Shown: one piece after another, positions 18,991-28,581 of the stretch | Position numbering within the stretch: the first letter of the stretch is position 1 | Layout: each line of letters starts with the position of its first letter | Source: Paramoeba atlantica | Lineage: Eukaryota; Discosea | Length of the DNA: 64,000 nt | Direction of reading: 5' to 3' | Assembly (NCBI GenBank): GCA_977017575.1 | Contig: CDRNVI010000030.1 | Span: 930,001 to 994,000, forward strand | Notes under the pieces: model-generated | What the model was told of the DNA's origin: nothing | The model's database searches: none | What the model saw: only the letters and a program-made list of their open reading frames with translations | Made by a program: the position numbers and the translations under genes

Positions 18991-20691
18991 TTAAAGGTCA
19001 CATCCTTGAATCAACAAAGCCAAGGCGTATGCGTCCCAAACAGGGTTATGCGCATCACTATCCGATACAAGTGTTTTAATGCGCTTCTTCAGTAATGATA
19101 GAGGTGCATAGGACGAAAAAAGAGGGCCACTGTTCCAATCGTCGTTTGCCATGAGTTGCAGCGCCTCATGAAGCTTCGGTATTCGGTTTCCAAAGTGCTG
19201 GTAAATAGGGTAGAATGCTGTGTCGTGAGTGAAGTCAATCATATTGCGTAGAAGTCTTACGACATGAGGTTCAACTTCAACGGACTTTGGTACTGAGGCC
19301 TCAAGAGTTTCTATCAGCGCACTATGATCAGAGTTACCATAACAATACATCTTCGTATTAGGACACAGTACTGCTTGCGTGTGTAAGTATCGATACAACT
19401 CTTTTCCCAGATGTTCAAGAGAATTACAGCAACGCACTCTTGGCAAGCACAAGGAGGAATCAGATTCCGATTCAGCTTTTAAGCACTCGTAATCACCTAG
19501 ATTTTGTGCCGAACTTCCGAGCAGTGACTGATCAAAGTTTTCAAAGGAAGAGGTACCCATATTAACCATTTTTGTGGAGGATGATAGGGTCGAAGACGAA
19601 TATGAGTCGTAGCGTTGAAAGATTTTATGCATTCGTCTAAGTTCCTTCTGACTTAGATGATAGCATTGATATAGACCCCAAATGAGAGCTTTTGCTTCGT
19701 TCGTATAAGGTTGCGCGGCTCTTTCGAAAAGTCGATACAATTTCATGGACCCTAGCTCGTCAACTCGATTCAATAGAGAAGTGCATAATTCAGCATTTAC
19801 ATCCTCCAACGATACGCTCTTATTAAGAGTGCGAATATTTGGAAGAAAGTAGGCAGCCTTCGTATTCAACTCAGTATGTAAACTTGACAGGATGTCGCAT
19901 CCCATAACTGGCTCTGCAGTATTCGCCAAGTTATAGTTCTTTTCTTCGGATGGAAAACCAGACTCCATTTCTGTAGCGAAGTTTTGACATCTGAGCACGG
20001 CATCTTTTCCGCTGCGTAACGCATGACCAGCTGGAAGGATGTGTGCCAGTTGTAAGGTTGTCGAAGGCCGAAGCGTATAGATAATCGTAGGATACGGAGG
20101 ATATAATATTGAATTATCGTTAGCGCTTTTTTGTTCCACAATTTTTTCACCACACAACGAATATGAATTTGCTCCGGTCTCAGGAATTGCGGTAAATGCT
20201 GCCGTTCGAATCATAGTTTTCCGGTCAAAGCGCACAAACTCGAAATCTAAAGCTATTCTTTGGGGTGCCGTATGATTGTAATTTTGGCACCGTCCATTTC
20301 GTTGCACAGGAGATTTATTGACATTGTGAGCTACACTTTGTATGAAGTTCGATGCCTTACTTATTTCCTTTGAAAACGGTATCGAAACTGGAATAGCTCT
20401 TTCCAATGTATTTATCCGTTCCACAGGTTTTGATCCACATGTGGATGAAATACTTGTAATTCCGGATGACTCCACATGCGAAAGGGTGGTAGTCTTACCC
20501 GTTGTCACAGGGACTGCAGATTCGGAAGTGCAGGATTTTATGAAGGGTGCATCAATTTTCCTTTTGCCTTCCTTTCCGTTCGATGGCGAAACCTCAAGCG
20601 GAAGAACATCAAAAGGCCCGTAAAACCATTTTAATACGGGTTTAATGATACCCATATTGGCACAATCGCGATGCTTTTTCGGAAGCCACAT
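18991..20691 (-). CDS. Divergent DEDDh-type 3'-5' exonuclease domain protein
   Basis: 566 residues from the ATG at 20691 (MWLPKKHRDC). A pyrimidine-AG acceptor (TTTTTCAG, minus strand, near 20745) precedes it, and the upstream frame closes at once with a stop, which supports this start. Exonuclease motifs are spread out: RIALDFEFVRF (D-x-E, motif I), YCYGNSDHSAL (Asp of motif II) and HNPVWDAYALALLI (His and Asp of motif III). A long Ser/Asn-rich insert separates I and II. Known DEDDh enzymes trim RNA or DNA 3' ends. The substrate here cannot be told. The wide spacing is unusual, and a pseudo-enzyme is possible. Confidence 0.6.
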   Translation of the reverse strand: MWLPKKHRDCANMGIIKPVLKWFYGPFDVLPLEVSPSNGKEGKRKIDAPFIKSCTSESAVPVTTGKTTTLSHVESSGITSISSTCGSKPVERINTLERAIPVSIPFSKEISKASNFIQSVAHNVNKSPVQRNGRCQNYNHTAPQRIALDFEFVRFDRKTMIRTAAFTAIPETGANSYSLCGEKIVEQKSANDNSILYPPYPTIIYTLRPSTTLQLAHILPAGHALRSGKDAVLRCQNFATEMESGFPSEEKNYNLANTAEPVMGCDILSSLHTELNTKAAYFLPNIRTLNKSVSLEDVNAELCTSLLNRVDELGSMKLYRLFERAAQPYTNEAKALIWGLYQCYHLSQKELRRMHKIFQRYDSYSSSTLSSSTKMVNMGTSSFENFDQSLLGSSAQNLGDYECLKAESESDSSLCLPRVRCCNSLEHLGKELYRYLHTQAVLCPNTKMYCYGNSDHSALIETLEASVPKSVEVEPHVVRLLRNMIDFTHDTAFYPIYQHFGNRIPKLHEALQLMANDDWNSGPLFSSYAPLSLLKKRIKTLVSDSDAHNPVWDAYALALLIQGCDL

Positions 20692-20727
20692 TTCATTAGC
20701 GCAGAACGATGCGTCGAGGTCTTTCAC

Positions 20728-21359
20728 CTTTTACGACTTGTACTGAAAAACGTTTGGATCACATGCGGTTTTACGCACCAATGGACAGTAGAAGACACGA
20801 ATGGAAAGAGTAGAGCACAGAAACATCTATTGTATAGAACTAGAATACTCCATTAGGATACATGGAAAGGTAAAACTATGCTTAAACATTGTACATGTCA
20901 TACACTACCTAAAATAAACACACTATTGTTTTTACAGATTATTTCTTTTATACTTGAAAAACAGTTTTTTCTCATGCACAAATTCGCAGTTGCTCCTACG
21001 ACTCAGAGATCTAGACTCTACCCCTTTACACAGCGTAGAGGACACTTGAGCCTTCTTATCAGTGTGCCTAGCGAACGCTCCCTTTGACTCAATTATGCAT
21101 GCCCGCTTTGTCTATAGCTGATACCTCGATTATAAGGAAGCTTTTAGACATTTTCAACTCGGCTAAACCCATCATGAAAAGACCATTAAGAACATGGACA
21201 GAGGAAGGCAAAGGGCGTTGTGATTAGGCGTACATCACTACACTGTAGAGAATTTAAATATTCTCTAGTGATGTACGCCTAATAATTCTATAATTCAATA
21301 TCAATCTCGGTTTGTAAGGCAGTACACATGCAACAAAAATTCGAACTAGTTAGAATATA
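20728..21359. other. Intergenic region with a palindrome
   Basis: Apart from the 21223-21283 palindrome (separate entry) nothing recognisable. Confidence 0.5.
21223..21283. repeat. Perfect 17-bp-arm palindrome with nested inner palindrome
   Basis: Arms ATTAGGCGTACATCACT (21223-21239) and its exact complement (21267-21283) enclose AGAGAAT...ATTCTCT. It lies 77 bases beyond the stop of the minus-strand gene at 21360-22172, so in its 3' region. It could be a miniature transposon or an RNA hairpin acting in 3'-end formation. Confidence 0.85.
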
Positions 21360-22172
21360 TCAGAGCCCAGTAGTCCTATGTTTTCGATTTATTTTCAAAG
21401 TAGGACCTGTTTTGCGGTAGCATGGTTCGAGTATTTCTTCTCTTAAGGCCGTTGCAAAAGCGACCGAATCGCGGAACAGTTCTTCATATCGATCCCTAAC
21501 CTCTTCAGTGGTAGAAGCAGTATCAATCGAAAGATCGACAGCTTTACGAAAAGGTACAATGGAAAAACGAATACCCGCTTTTTCGGATATGCGGAACTGC
21601 GCTTTCGCTCCCCCGGATTGCTCACTTAGTAAGACCTCAACTCGGAGTTCCATGGCTTGCCCTCTCGGTGTGAAGTCTGTCACAACACATTGCACGTTGT
21701 GCTTTACTCGCCAGCTGCGATGCTTAGAAAGAGTCATCTCTGCAAGGCTGAGATTAACAGATTGTTGTTGTTTTAACCTAAACTCCGGAGTCAAATCCCT
21801 GGGTAAACAAAATATCACGTGGTTTGTAGCGGTTGGCTCGTTGTTCAGGTAAATTGACCCACTTACGAAGTCAATACACAACTTTAGTTCATTCCACGAA
21901 ATATCAAGATTCTTAGCATATGGAGTGCTGGCTATGATCTTTGTAGCCCAACATATGGCGGTACTTGCCGATTCCAGAGAAGGGGCCCCCAGAACGGAGA
22001 GCACACCTCGAGGGTAAATTTGGACTGGTGAAAAGCGAGGGTCCCGGAGGATAAGGTGTTCGGTGCTATCCTGAATGTAATAAATGACATTCCACATATC
22101 ATTCGCAAGTTGCCGAAGTTCTAGCGCAGTGTGTAAATCGCATGAAACTTTCATGCTATGCAATGCAATCAT
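21360..22172 (-). CDS. Unrecognised protein, 270 residues
   Basis: ATG at 22172, no known domain. Composition and codon use look like a real gene, with mixed alpha/beta character and no signal peptide or membrane segment. A short stretch RFSPVQIYPRG...A..WA.KIIA is faintly like one half of a TATA-binding-protein repeat, but the other half is not visible and I do not propose that function. The neighbours are unrelated, so context gives no clue. Confidence 0.6.
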   Translation of the reverse strand: MIALHSMKVSCDLHTALELRQLANDMWNVIYYIQDSTEHLILRDPRFSPVQIYPRGVLSVLGAPSLESASTAICWATKIIASTPYAKNLDISWNELKLCIDFVSGSIYLNNEPTATNHVIFCLPRDLTPEFRLKQQQSVNLSLAEMTLSKHRSWRVKHNVQCVVTDFTPRGQAMELRVEVLLSEQSGGAKAQFRISEKAGIRFSIVPFRKAVDLSIDTASTTEEVRDRYEELFRDSVAFATALREEILEPCYRKTGPTLKINRKHRTTGL

Positions 22173-22565
22173 TCTATGTCTCGAATGCTTGCGAAGAATT
22201 AAAGGTCAGAAATTGGAACGAGTTCGAGCAACAAGAAGAAACATGAAATGTAACAGCTTCTGTCAAAATACCCGAAACACGTATTCGTCAGTGCGATTTA
22301 ATGGATCAAAAAATTGAGGTTGTTTAAACACGGGGTCTTCAGAAAATCGTACAACTATTTTAATGCTTCCTTCCACATCTCTTGACATTAGTATCTCAAC
22401 AGATACTAATCCAGTAATCGGCAAGTAGTTTACAGTAGACTACAGAGTGTCTTCCTTCAAAACAACTAGCTTTAAACAAACAGCACGAAATTAGTGAGTT
22501 CCATAGAATTTTGTAAACATTGTAGCACATACAAGTGCATACAGTAAAGCCTAGCTCGATAGAAT
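22173..22565. other. Intergenic
   Basis: No feature seen. Confidence 0.4.
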
Positions 22566-23045
22566 CTAAGTCACAGATTTTATTTCGCCATTCTCTGTAG
22601 ATGTGAGTCCGGATATTACATCTTGTAAGAAGGAAATACAGTTTGATACCTCTTTCTCACTAATGACCCCCGGTTTCTTTCTTGAAGGTGATGCATTTAG
22701 TTGCAAATTGTCAGCAGAGCTTCGATTCAGAGCACCATCACTCCGGTGTCTTGATAAAAGTGTAGAATCTGCTAATCTGACACCAGTTTCGAGTCCAAGA
22801 GAATAAACTAGACGATGATTATCTGCCTGAAGTGCTTCTACCATGCGTGATGCGGTATGAGAATCAGAGACCGAGAGAAACATTTTTCCTTCAAAGGAGT
22901 CCATAGATTCTAGCTGAGACTGATATAAAGGAAATTCTTTGCGCAGCTTGTCAAGAAGCAGGTCATTTCTTGCCCTCATGATGCTCTCAGGAAGCAGTTG
23001 TTGACCCTCCTTGTGCGGCAAGTTAAATTCAAGAACAGTCACCAT
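22566..23045 (-). CDS. Unrecognised small protein, 159 residues
   Basis: ATG at 23045. N-terminal half is hydrophilic with helix-forming segments; the second half is Ser/Asn-rich with a basic SPSRKKPG stretch, then a predicted helix ISEKEVSNCISFLQDVISGL. No domain recognised. Position and strand fit the surrounding array, which is the main support for a gene. Confidence 0.5.
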   Translation of the reverse strand: MVTVLEFNLPHKEGQQLLPESIMRARNDLLLDKLRKEFPLYQSQLESMDSFEGKMFLSVSDSHTASRMVEALQADNHRLVYSLGLETGVRLADSTLLSRHRSDGALNRSSADNLQLNASPSRKKPGVISEKEVSNCISFLQDVISGLTSTENGEIKSVT

Positions 23046-23364
23046 AAAGTAATCGCCACCAATACGAAAAGCTATTAGTATTTGTTTTGCAAGAAGTAAT
23101 TATGGAGAGTAGGCCAAATGGTCGAAACAATTCAATGAATTTCTATTTAAGATGATAATAAAAAAGTATGCAGAAGTGCAGTGAGTCCTCACTATGCTGC
23201 TAACCTACTAAAGAAGAAAAACTAGGGTGTGTACAATGCAAGTAAAAATGTTGAATTACCTACCCAGAGGTCAGAGAACCGTAGTAAAGTTAGGATGTTA
23301 TGAATAAGGTGTAAGTTGTGTTTAACGAGCACCACACCACTTTCACCTATTATAGTCCTGCAAA

Positions 23365-25272
23365 TCACTTGAGTGTGGCCTGCTGTCCATTTCCGTGCCG
23401 CTGAATCCATTTGTTGCGCACACGGATCATCGCATCACATACTTGTAACTTAAACTGAAGCATGTGCGTACGATCAGATAAGAGTGCGTTCCTTTGTTCA
23501 GCTTTACGCAGTTGGACGCGCAAGTTGCAAATCTCTTGATTATGCTCTAGCAAGAGATCACTTTCCTTGTTTTCAGGAAATTCCTGGGTTGTTGATGGCT
23601 CGGCTTCCGGCTCAGTGAGTGGAACATCGCTGTCGCGTGTAACTTCAGAATTTGCAGGGGAAGAAGCTTCAGATTTGAAATCGGCTTGCCCGAGTGTAGC
23701 TTCAGCTTCGTCTACATCTACACGAAACATGTCCTTTGCGTGCATACGAAGAACCTTGTTTTCCAATTCCAGGCGATGTATCTCTTTACGAGCACACGAG
23801 AGTTGGGTCAAAAGACTTTGTATTGTAGGAACTGAGGCGACAGAAATACGGTTTTTGACATTTCGAGCCGTTGACCCGAATCGAAGAGTGGAAAGTGTCT
23901 CGGAAATATCAGACTCATTCGAGGACACACAAAGCACAAGAGTGGTGTGCGCGTTACCTCCCAAAGATGGTTGCAGTAGTCTCGTAAGTTTGGACTCACG
24001 AAAGGGGCAATGGTGCGTTCGCTTTCGGGGAGTTGTATTCGAGGCAGAAAGCGCAGCAATCACGCGTCCTAAGGTCAACAAACTGAGGTTGATGTATTTT
24101 GCTTCATCGAGCTGTGTGCCCTCGGCAAGTGAACGAGATACCTTTTCGGAACCCGCGAGATCGACAAAGGTAAGAACTCTATGTACAACTTCCGGGTCTG
24201 CAAGGGAACCATCAAGGCTGGTTCCACAGGTCGTTGCGGAGCAGTGGAAGCTCGTAATTGCCACGAACGCAAGAAAGTGACTGCGGCTGCTGGACTCATT
24301 GACGCGGGTAGCATCGGTAATACGCCGCTCGTGGGATTTTGTAATGACGTCTTGCAGTTCGGCGGCGGAGGACACAGACACGTATTGAGCGTTTCCATCG
24401 CTGTGCCCTGCGGCATACACTTGGGATGACGTACCAATTTTACTCGGGGAAGCCACGGGAGGTTTCACCCTTTGCTTGGAACCCCTTTGACTCCCGAGAT
24501 AACGAACCCGTTCATTGTAGATCTCCAAGCAACATACAGAGACGGTATACCCGACCAACGGAGAACTTAACACGGAACTAACGCTTCCTCGACCCTTCTC
24601 CGGCGTGATATACCCTGTCGACACCTCACCACTCCTATTCGATACCCCTCGAGCCGAATTCACAACCCTGGACCTCACCGGTGTATCCCCATCCTTTCTC
24701 AACCCTCCTACCGGGGTGGTGGGTACACTACTTGATTGGGGCATCCCCCCCTCTCCCTCCCTCCCCACTTTCTCTCCTTCCCGTTCCCTTTCCCCCTCCT
24801 CTCCCCCCCCTCCCCGTTGCTTCACCCTCTCCAGCTCCTCAAACAGCCACCCGGTACACTGCGGCAGCAGCGCCCCCACCATGGTGTGGGTCTTCCCACT
24901 GCCGGTTTGCCCGTAGGCAAACACCGTAGCGTTGGTCCCCTCCGCGACGCAGGCGTGGACCAGGGGGCGCCCGACCTCTGCGGCCACGGTGTGCTGCGAG
25001 ACACGGGAGGGGAAGACGTGGTCGAAGGTGAAGGTTCTGCGGAAGTGTGTGGAGCTCGAGGAGGAAGAGGAGCTCGAGGAGGTCGTGTTGTCATAGGGGG
25101 AGGCCGTGGGATCGGGGAGAACACGGGAGAGTTGGACGTGGGTAGAGCTAAGGGGTTTGAGAGGGGGACTGGGTGATAGGGTGGTGGGGGTGGGGGATGA
25201 GGAGGTGCCGACATGGGAAAGGGGTGGGTAGGGAGGTCGGGGACGAAGAACAACTCGGATGCGTTCCTCCAT
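23365..25272 (-). CDS. Kinesin-like motor protein, N-terminal motor
   Basis: 635 residues from the ATG at 25272, where MEERIRVVLRPRP begins the motor domain. Motifs: P-loop GQTGSGKT (residues about 121-128), switch I NESSSRSH, switch II VDLAGSEKVS, then FRESKLTRLLQPSLGG and STLRFGSTARNVKN. Two low-complexity inserts lie in the motor: a Ser run after residue 60 and a Gly/Glu/Arg-rich loop after the P-loop region. Both are coded by the skewed DNA island at about 24600-25290. The C-terminal part after about 430 is coiled-coil-like with no cargo domain recognised. The kinesin family was not assigned. The 5' leader is long and almost wholly pyrimidine, as expected for a trans-splice acceptor. Confidence 0.9.
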   Translation of the reverse strand: MEERIRVVLRPRPPYPPLSHVGTSSSPTPTTLSPSPPLKPLSSTHVQLSRVLPDPTASPYDNTTSSSSSSSSSSTHFRRTFTFDHVFPSRVSQHTVAAEVGRPLVHACVAEGTNATVFAYGQTGSGKTHTMVGALLPQCTGWLFEELERVKQRGGGGEEGEREREGEKVGREGEGGMPQSSSVPTTPVGGLRKDGDTPVRSRVVNSARGVSNRSGEVSTGYITPEKGRGSVSSVLSSPLVGYTVSVCCLEIYNERVRYLGSQRGSKQRVKPPVASPSKIGTSSQVYAAGHSDGNAQYVSVSSAAELQDVITKSHERRITDATRVNESSSRSHFLAFVAITSFHCSATTCGTSLDGSLADPEVVHRVLTFVDLAGSEKVSRSLAEGTQLDEAKYINLSLLTLGRVIAALSASNTTPRKRTHHCPFRESKLTRLLQPSLGGNAHTTLVLCVSSNESDISETLSTLRFGSTARNVKNRISVASVPTIQSLLTQLSCARKEIHRLELENKVLRMHAKDMFRVDVDEAEATLGQADFKSEASSPANSEVTRDSDVPLTEPEAEPSTTQEFPENKESDLLLEHNQEICNLRVQLRKAEQRNALLSDRTHMLQFKLQVCDAMIRVRNKWIQRHGNGQQATLK

Positions 25273-25443
25273 GGTGACGGAGGGTGGGGATGGTTTTGGT
25301 GATGGAGTGAGGTGTTTGGTAGAGGGATGAGAAGAAAGAGAGGGTATAGGAGAAGGAAGGAAAACGAATGAATTAAATGAAAGGTCTACGAGATATTGAA
25401 AAAAAACAGGAAAACGTTGACAGACGCACCAAGTGGAAAGCAA

Positions 25444-26220
25444 GTGTATCTAGCTCTCATTAGTAATTATAGACCTTTAAAAAAGCTAGTTTACCGAAAA
25501 TAATGAAATTCTAATTCAGAAACTCACTTTTACGATTATGAATTCCAATTTTTCAGTACCTAACATGAGCTCCAGAAAGCGGAGTTTAGAACGATGGACA
25601 AATGCCTTGTTCTTCTGTTTCAGATATATTTTCTAGTGTCGTCAAGCTATTTCCGATAGGGATAACTTTGCATATTCATCACGAAGTGTAATTAGACCGT
25701 AAAATTTGGCTTTATCTCCATTTGTGGCGTCCATACATAGACAACATTCTTTGTAAAGATTCTTGACAACATTCTAAAAGACATTCTCCCATGATCAAAA
25801 ATAGATGAAAATCCAAAAAAAGACGAAAATTTCTCCTTTTATTTTCCTATATTTCGATCAGGCTAGAGAAAGTAAATCGGGTGTACAGTTATTTCATGCA
25901 CAATTCGTGTCTGTTTTGGGAGGTGCCATGATCAAAAATAAATACATAAGGATAAAATATAATGAAAAGATCTGTTGAATTTGTTTATAAGAGGAAATTG
26001 ACTAAAGTGACCGATAATGGTGAACAAAGGATAAAAAAGAGGTGAATGAACCTCCATGCATAGTACAGACCCATGATAGAAAAATGGAACAAACGTTGTG
26101 AGAGCTCCGGGCAAGCTTTTCAACTAATTTCTTTGACATAAAAGGGGAACCTCTGTGCATAACAACGGAAAAATACTGTAAACCGTGTTTTTCGAACATA
26201 CCTTTCGAACATACATGTAT
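25444..26220. other. Gene-free stretch upstream of kinesin gene
   Basis: AT-rich with no convincing coding frame; the right end borders the LINE tail. Confidence 0.45.
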
Positions 26221-26224
26221 ATAT

Positions 26225-27246
26225 ATTTTTTTTTCCCTTTCTCCCTAAACCCCATCGCCCAGCTAGCCTCGTACCCCGCAGCGGTACCAGTCTTGTACTG
26301 CCGCCTGTACAATCTGGGCATTACCTTTCTGGATGGCCACCCCTATGGCCATCAGAAGGTGGGACATGCATCCGTTCTTGTCGGATGTGTGGGCCCGGGC
26401 CACCTTGGTTAGGAAGTTCAAGGTCTCTGGGCCCGGGATCCCGTGCGTGGTGAAGGCCAAGGGGTAAAATTCCATCCCTCGGGCGGTCGCCATCTCATCG
26501 TGTGAGCGTCGCTTGTTGGCCTCCGCCATCCTCAGAGTATGAGAAGGCTCTGCGGCCTCCTTCTCCACGTAGGACGGGGCCAGTGGGTTCACCACGGTGA
26601 CATCAACTAGGGCAGTCTTCCGTCCCAGCTGGAAGCATATGTCGGGCCCCCGTCCATTGTCGAACCTCGGTTCGTGTAGGTCCGGTTTGAAACCATATTG
26701 CACAAGAAGGTTTCGAAAGGTTTCCTTGACCTCCTTGTGGCGGGAGGCCTGGGTTTTCCCCTTAACCTTCTTGCAATCCAGTGCGTGTACGCAAAACTCC
26801 TCATTGCGGAGGGTTGCACCGCACACGCACTGGAGCTCAGGTTCCGAGGTGGGGGCGACCAAGTACCGGAGACGGGCCGCAGTCTCCCACTGCGGGTCCT
26901 GCATGTAATACTCCGGCCTGTTGGGCCATGCGTTCATCCACTTAGTGGAGTGAATGTTCTGGGTCTGTCGCATACAGACCAGTTGGGTGGCCGTCGGGGC
27001 TTTCCTCAACGCGGCCTCACAGAGGTTGCGCCGCTGTTCCTTGGCTGACATGCCTTGGGGTCGGCCCTGTAGGGCGTTCTTCGCCTTGGCCTGCATGTCT
27101 TCCGCCTTATGCTCGAAGGAGATGGTCCCCAGGAAATCTGCCGTGAAAAGGTTATTGGAGAACGGCGTTTTCCCCAAGGAGCCCATCCCCCCGAGCAAGG
27201 CCTCAGCACATGCCAGGACGGCTTTGTCGACCTGGGTATTGGCCAC
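26225..27246 (-). mobile_element. 5'-truncated LINE tail with restriction-like endonuclease
   Basis: The minus-strand frame 27246-26263 begins at a GTG with no ATG, so it is a truncated copy, not a gene start. It reads as the C-terminal part of an R2/CRE-type LINE protein: thumb-like helical part, a Cys/His knuckle CVCGATLRNEEFCVHALDC (about 26770-26830), then the nuclease core RFDNGRGPDICF...TALVDVTVVNP with the PD...D.T pattern. No stops lie within the frame, which ends CGVRG at 26263. Beyond it the 3' end runs into an A-rich stretch at about 26226-26240 (T on the plus strand). Truncation at 27247 is typical of incomplete target-primed reverse transcription. A scrap of a similar 3' end lies at 53163-53230. 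Confidence 0.85.
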
Positions 27247-28119
27247 TTTAGTGACCGAATATTCTTGGGTAAAATATTATGTTTTTTTGGGGTTTTTCGG
27301 GCACAAGGAGATCTGTCACTACTTTTCTCGAAAAGTAATAAGGAACATTCTTTGCTACTGTTAGACTGCTGTGTTCTTCGAGTACGGAGAATTTTTTGGA
27401 ACTACTTTCTAGACTTTTTTAATCACTTTGTAATTTTTCACTTTCAAAGGGAGGGTCAGTGAGTACATTCCCGGGTGAGGCCGTACCCAAGGGACCTGCG
27501 AAGGTCTCCCCTCCCTATCCTAGCGTTGCAATGGTACCCTCCTTATTAGCGTTGCTTTTGAGACCCTGACCCTTGCTGTAACGCAATTTGTTTTACCACC
27601 CTCTTAGAGTTGCTTATACCAGACTCGGAAAACGTTAGGATAGGAGGCAGTATGATTCTAATGATTTAGGAAGGTTTAAACCTTTGTGATTTAATTATAC
27701 TGTCCCCCCTATTTAGTGTTGAGTGAAATTCGGAAAAATTCAACACTAAATAGGGGGGATAAGAAATCTCCTCCCCTCAAAAAAAAAGCGCGCCGCTTTG
27801 CGGCGTATTGTTTTCAAAACCATGATCGTAGTATTTTTTCTCTCGGTTAGGGATACATCTTTATGAGCTCTGTGGGGCATTTGTAGAAAAGCCCTGTGGG
27901 GGGACATATTTTACAAACAGAAAAAAAACCTGCCTTGATTCTTCTCTTGGATTGCTGCTCTGTACATACCACGCGCTCTGTACTTGTCACGCGCAGCGAA
28001 GACACTTTTTCATGGTTGCGAATTGTGTACATTCCAGCAAAGTGCACATGAAGACTTCAGCCTTGCGATGTGGGTCTCTTTAACCGTTTGAAGCCAAAAC
28101 TATTATAAACTACCGAACC
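27247..28119. repeat. Gene-free stretch with two hairpin repeats
   Basis: 27514-27528 CCTATCCTAGCGTT pairs with 27630-27645 (one mismatch), enclosing AGCGTTGC copies. 27703-27722 pairs perfectly with 27740-27759. Related AGCGTTGC copies occur at 61690-61735. Confidence 0.6.
27703..27759. repeat. Perfect 20-bp inverted repeat, 17-base loop
   Basis: The arm TCCCCCCTATTTAGTGTTGA (27703-27722) is exactly complementary to 27740-27759. The C/G runs at the ends resemble other short intergenic palindromes in the window. Confidence 0.85.
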
Positions 28120-28455
28120 ATGGCCTTACTGAAATACTGTCAGACCCAATACACTGAGGGAAAGCGAATCGGTGACACTCGGTCGATCGGAGCAAAAGTA
28201 AGCAAAGCACAGCTTCTTGACAGTATTATGAAAACGTACGCCCACCTTAATAATAATCGGCAGAGGTATGCCAATGTTCAAGCGTGGAGTAAGGTCGGAA
28301 TTTCGCCGGAAAGTCTAAGTAAGCCAGAAAACATCCTTGAAGCGATTCGCCGCGCGAGCGAACTGTTTACAGTGATACCGGTTCTTGATGCAGCAGAAGA
28401 AAATCAAGAGGACGTAATTTCCCCTGAAAGTGCTGATCACCCCTTTGTTTTGTAA
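28120..28455 (+). CDS. Small unrecognised protein, 111 residues, on the opposite strand
   Basis: ATG at 28120, the only plus-strand frame between 9 kb and 56 kb that reads like a real gene. It is rich in charged residues, with repeated helices and no membrane segment. It ends with an acidic tail. It stands tail-to-tail with the minus-strand TCP11-like gene 126 bases away, and right of the LINE tail, so it might be mobile-element cargo. No family recognised. Confidence 0.55.
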   Translation: MALLKYCQTQYTEGKRIGDTRSIGAKVSKAQLLDSIMKTYAHLNNNRQRYANVQAWSKVGISPESLSKPENILEAIRRASELFTVIPVLDAAEENQEDVISPESADHPFVL

Positions 28456-28581
28456 AAGCCTTCGTAAATTTATTTACCACCAGTAGTTAATTTTTTGGAT
28501 AAATTTGATGTTAGGAAGAGCGATTCTCTCGACGCACTTGTTTAAACTGAGAGCCACGTTTTACGACCTTGTCTGACAAGG

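Noticed and set aside
21360-22172. TATA-binding-protein-like fold
   Set aside because: Only one short stretch is reminiscent and the second repeat half is missing.
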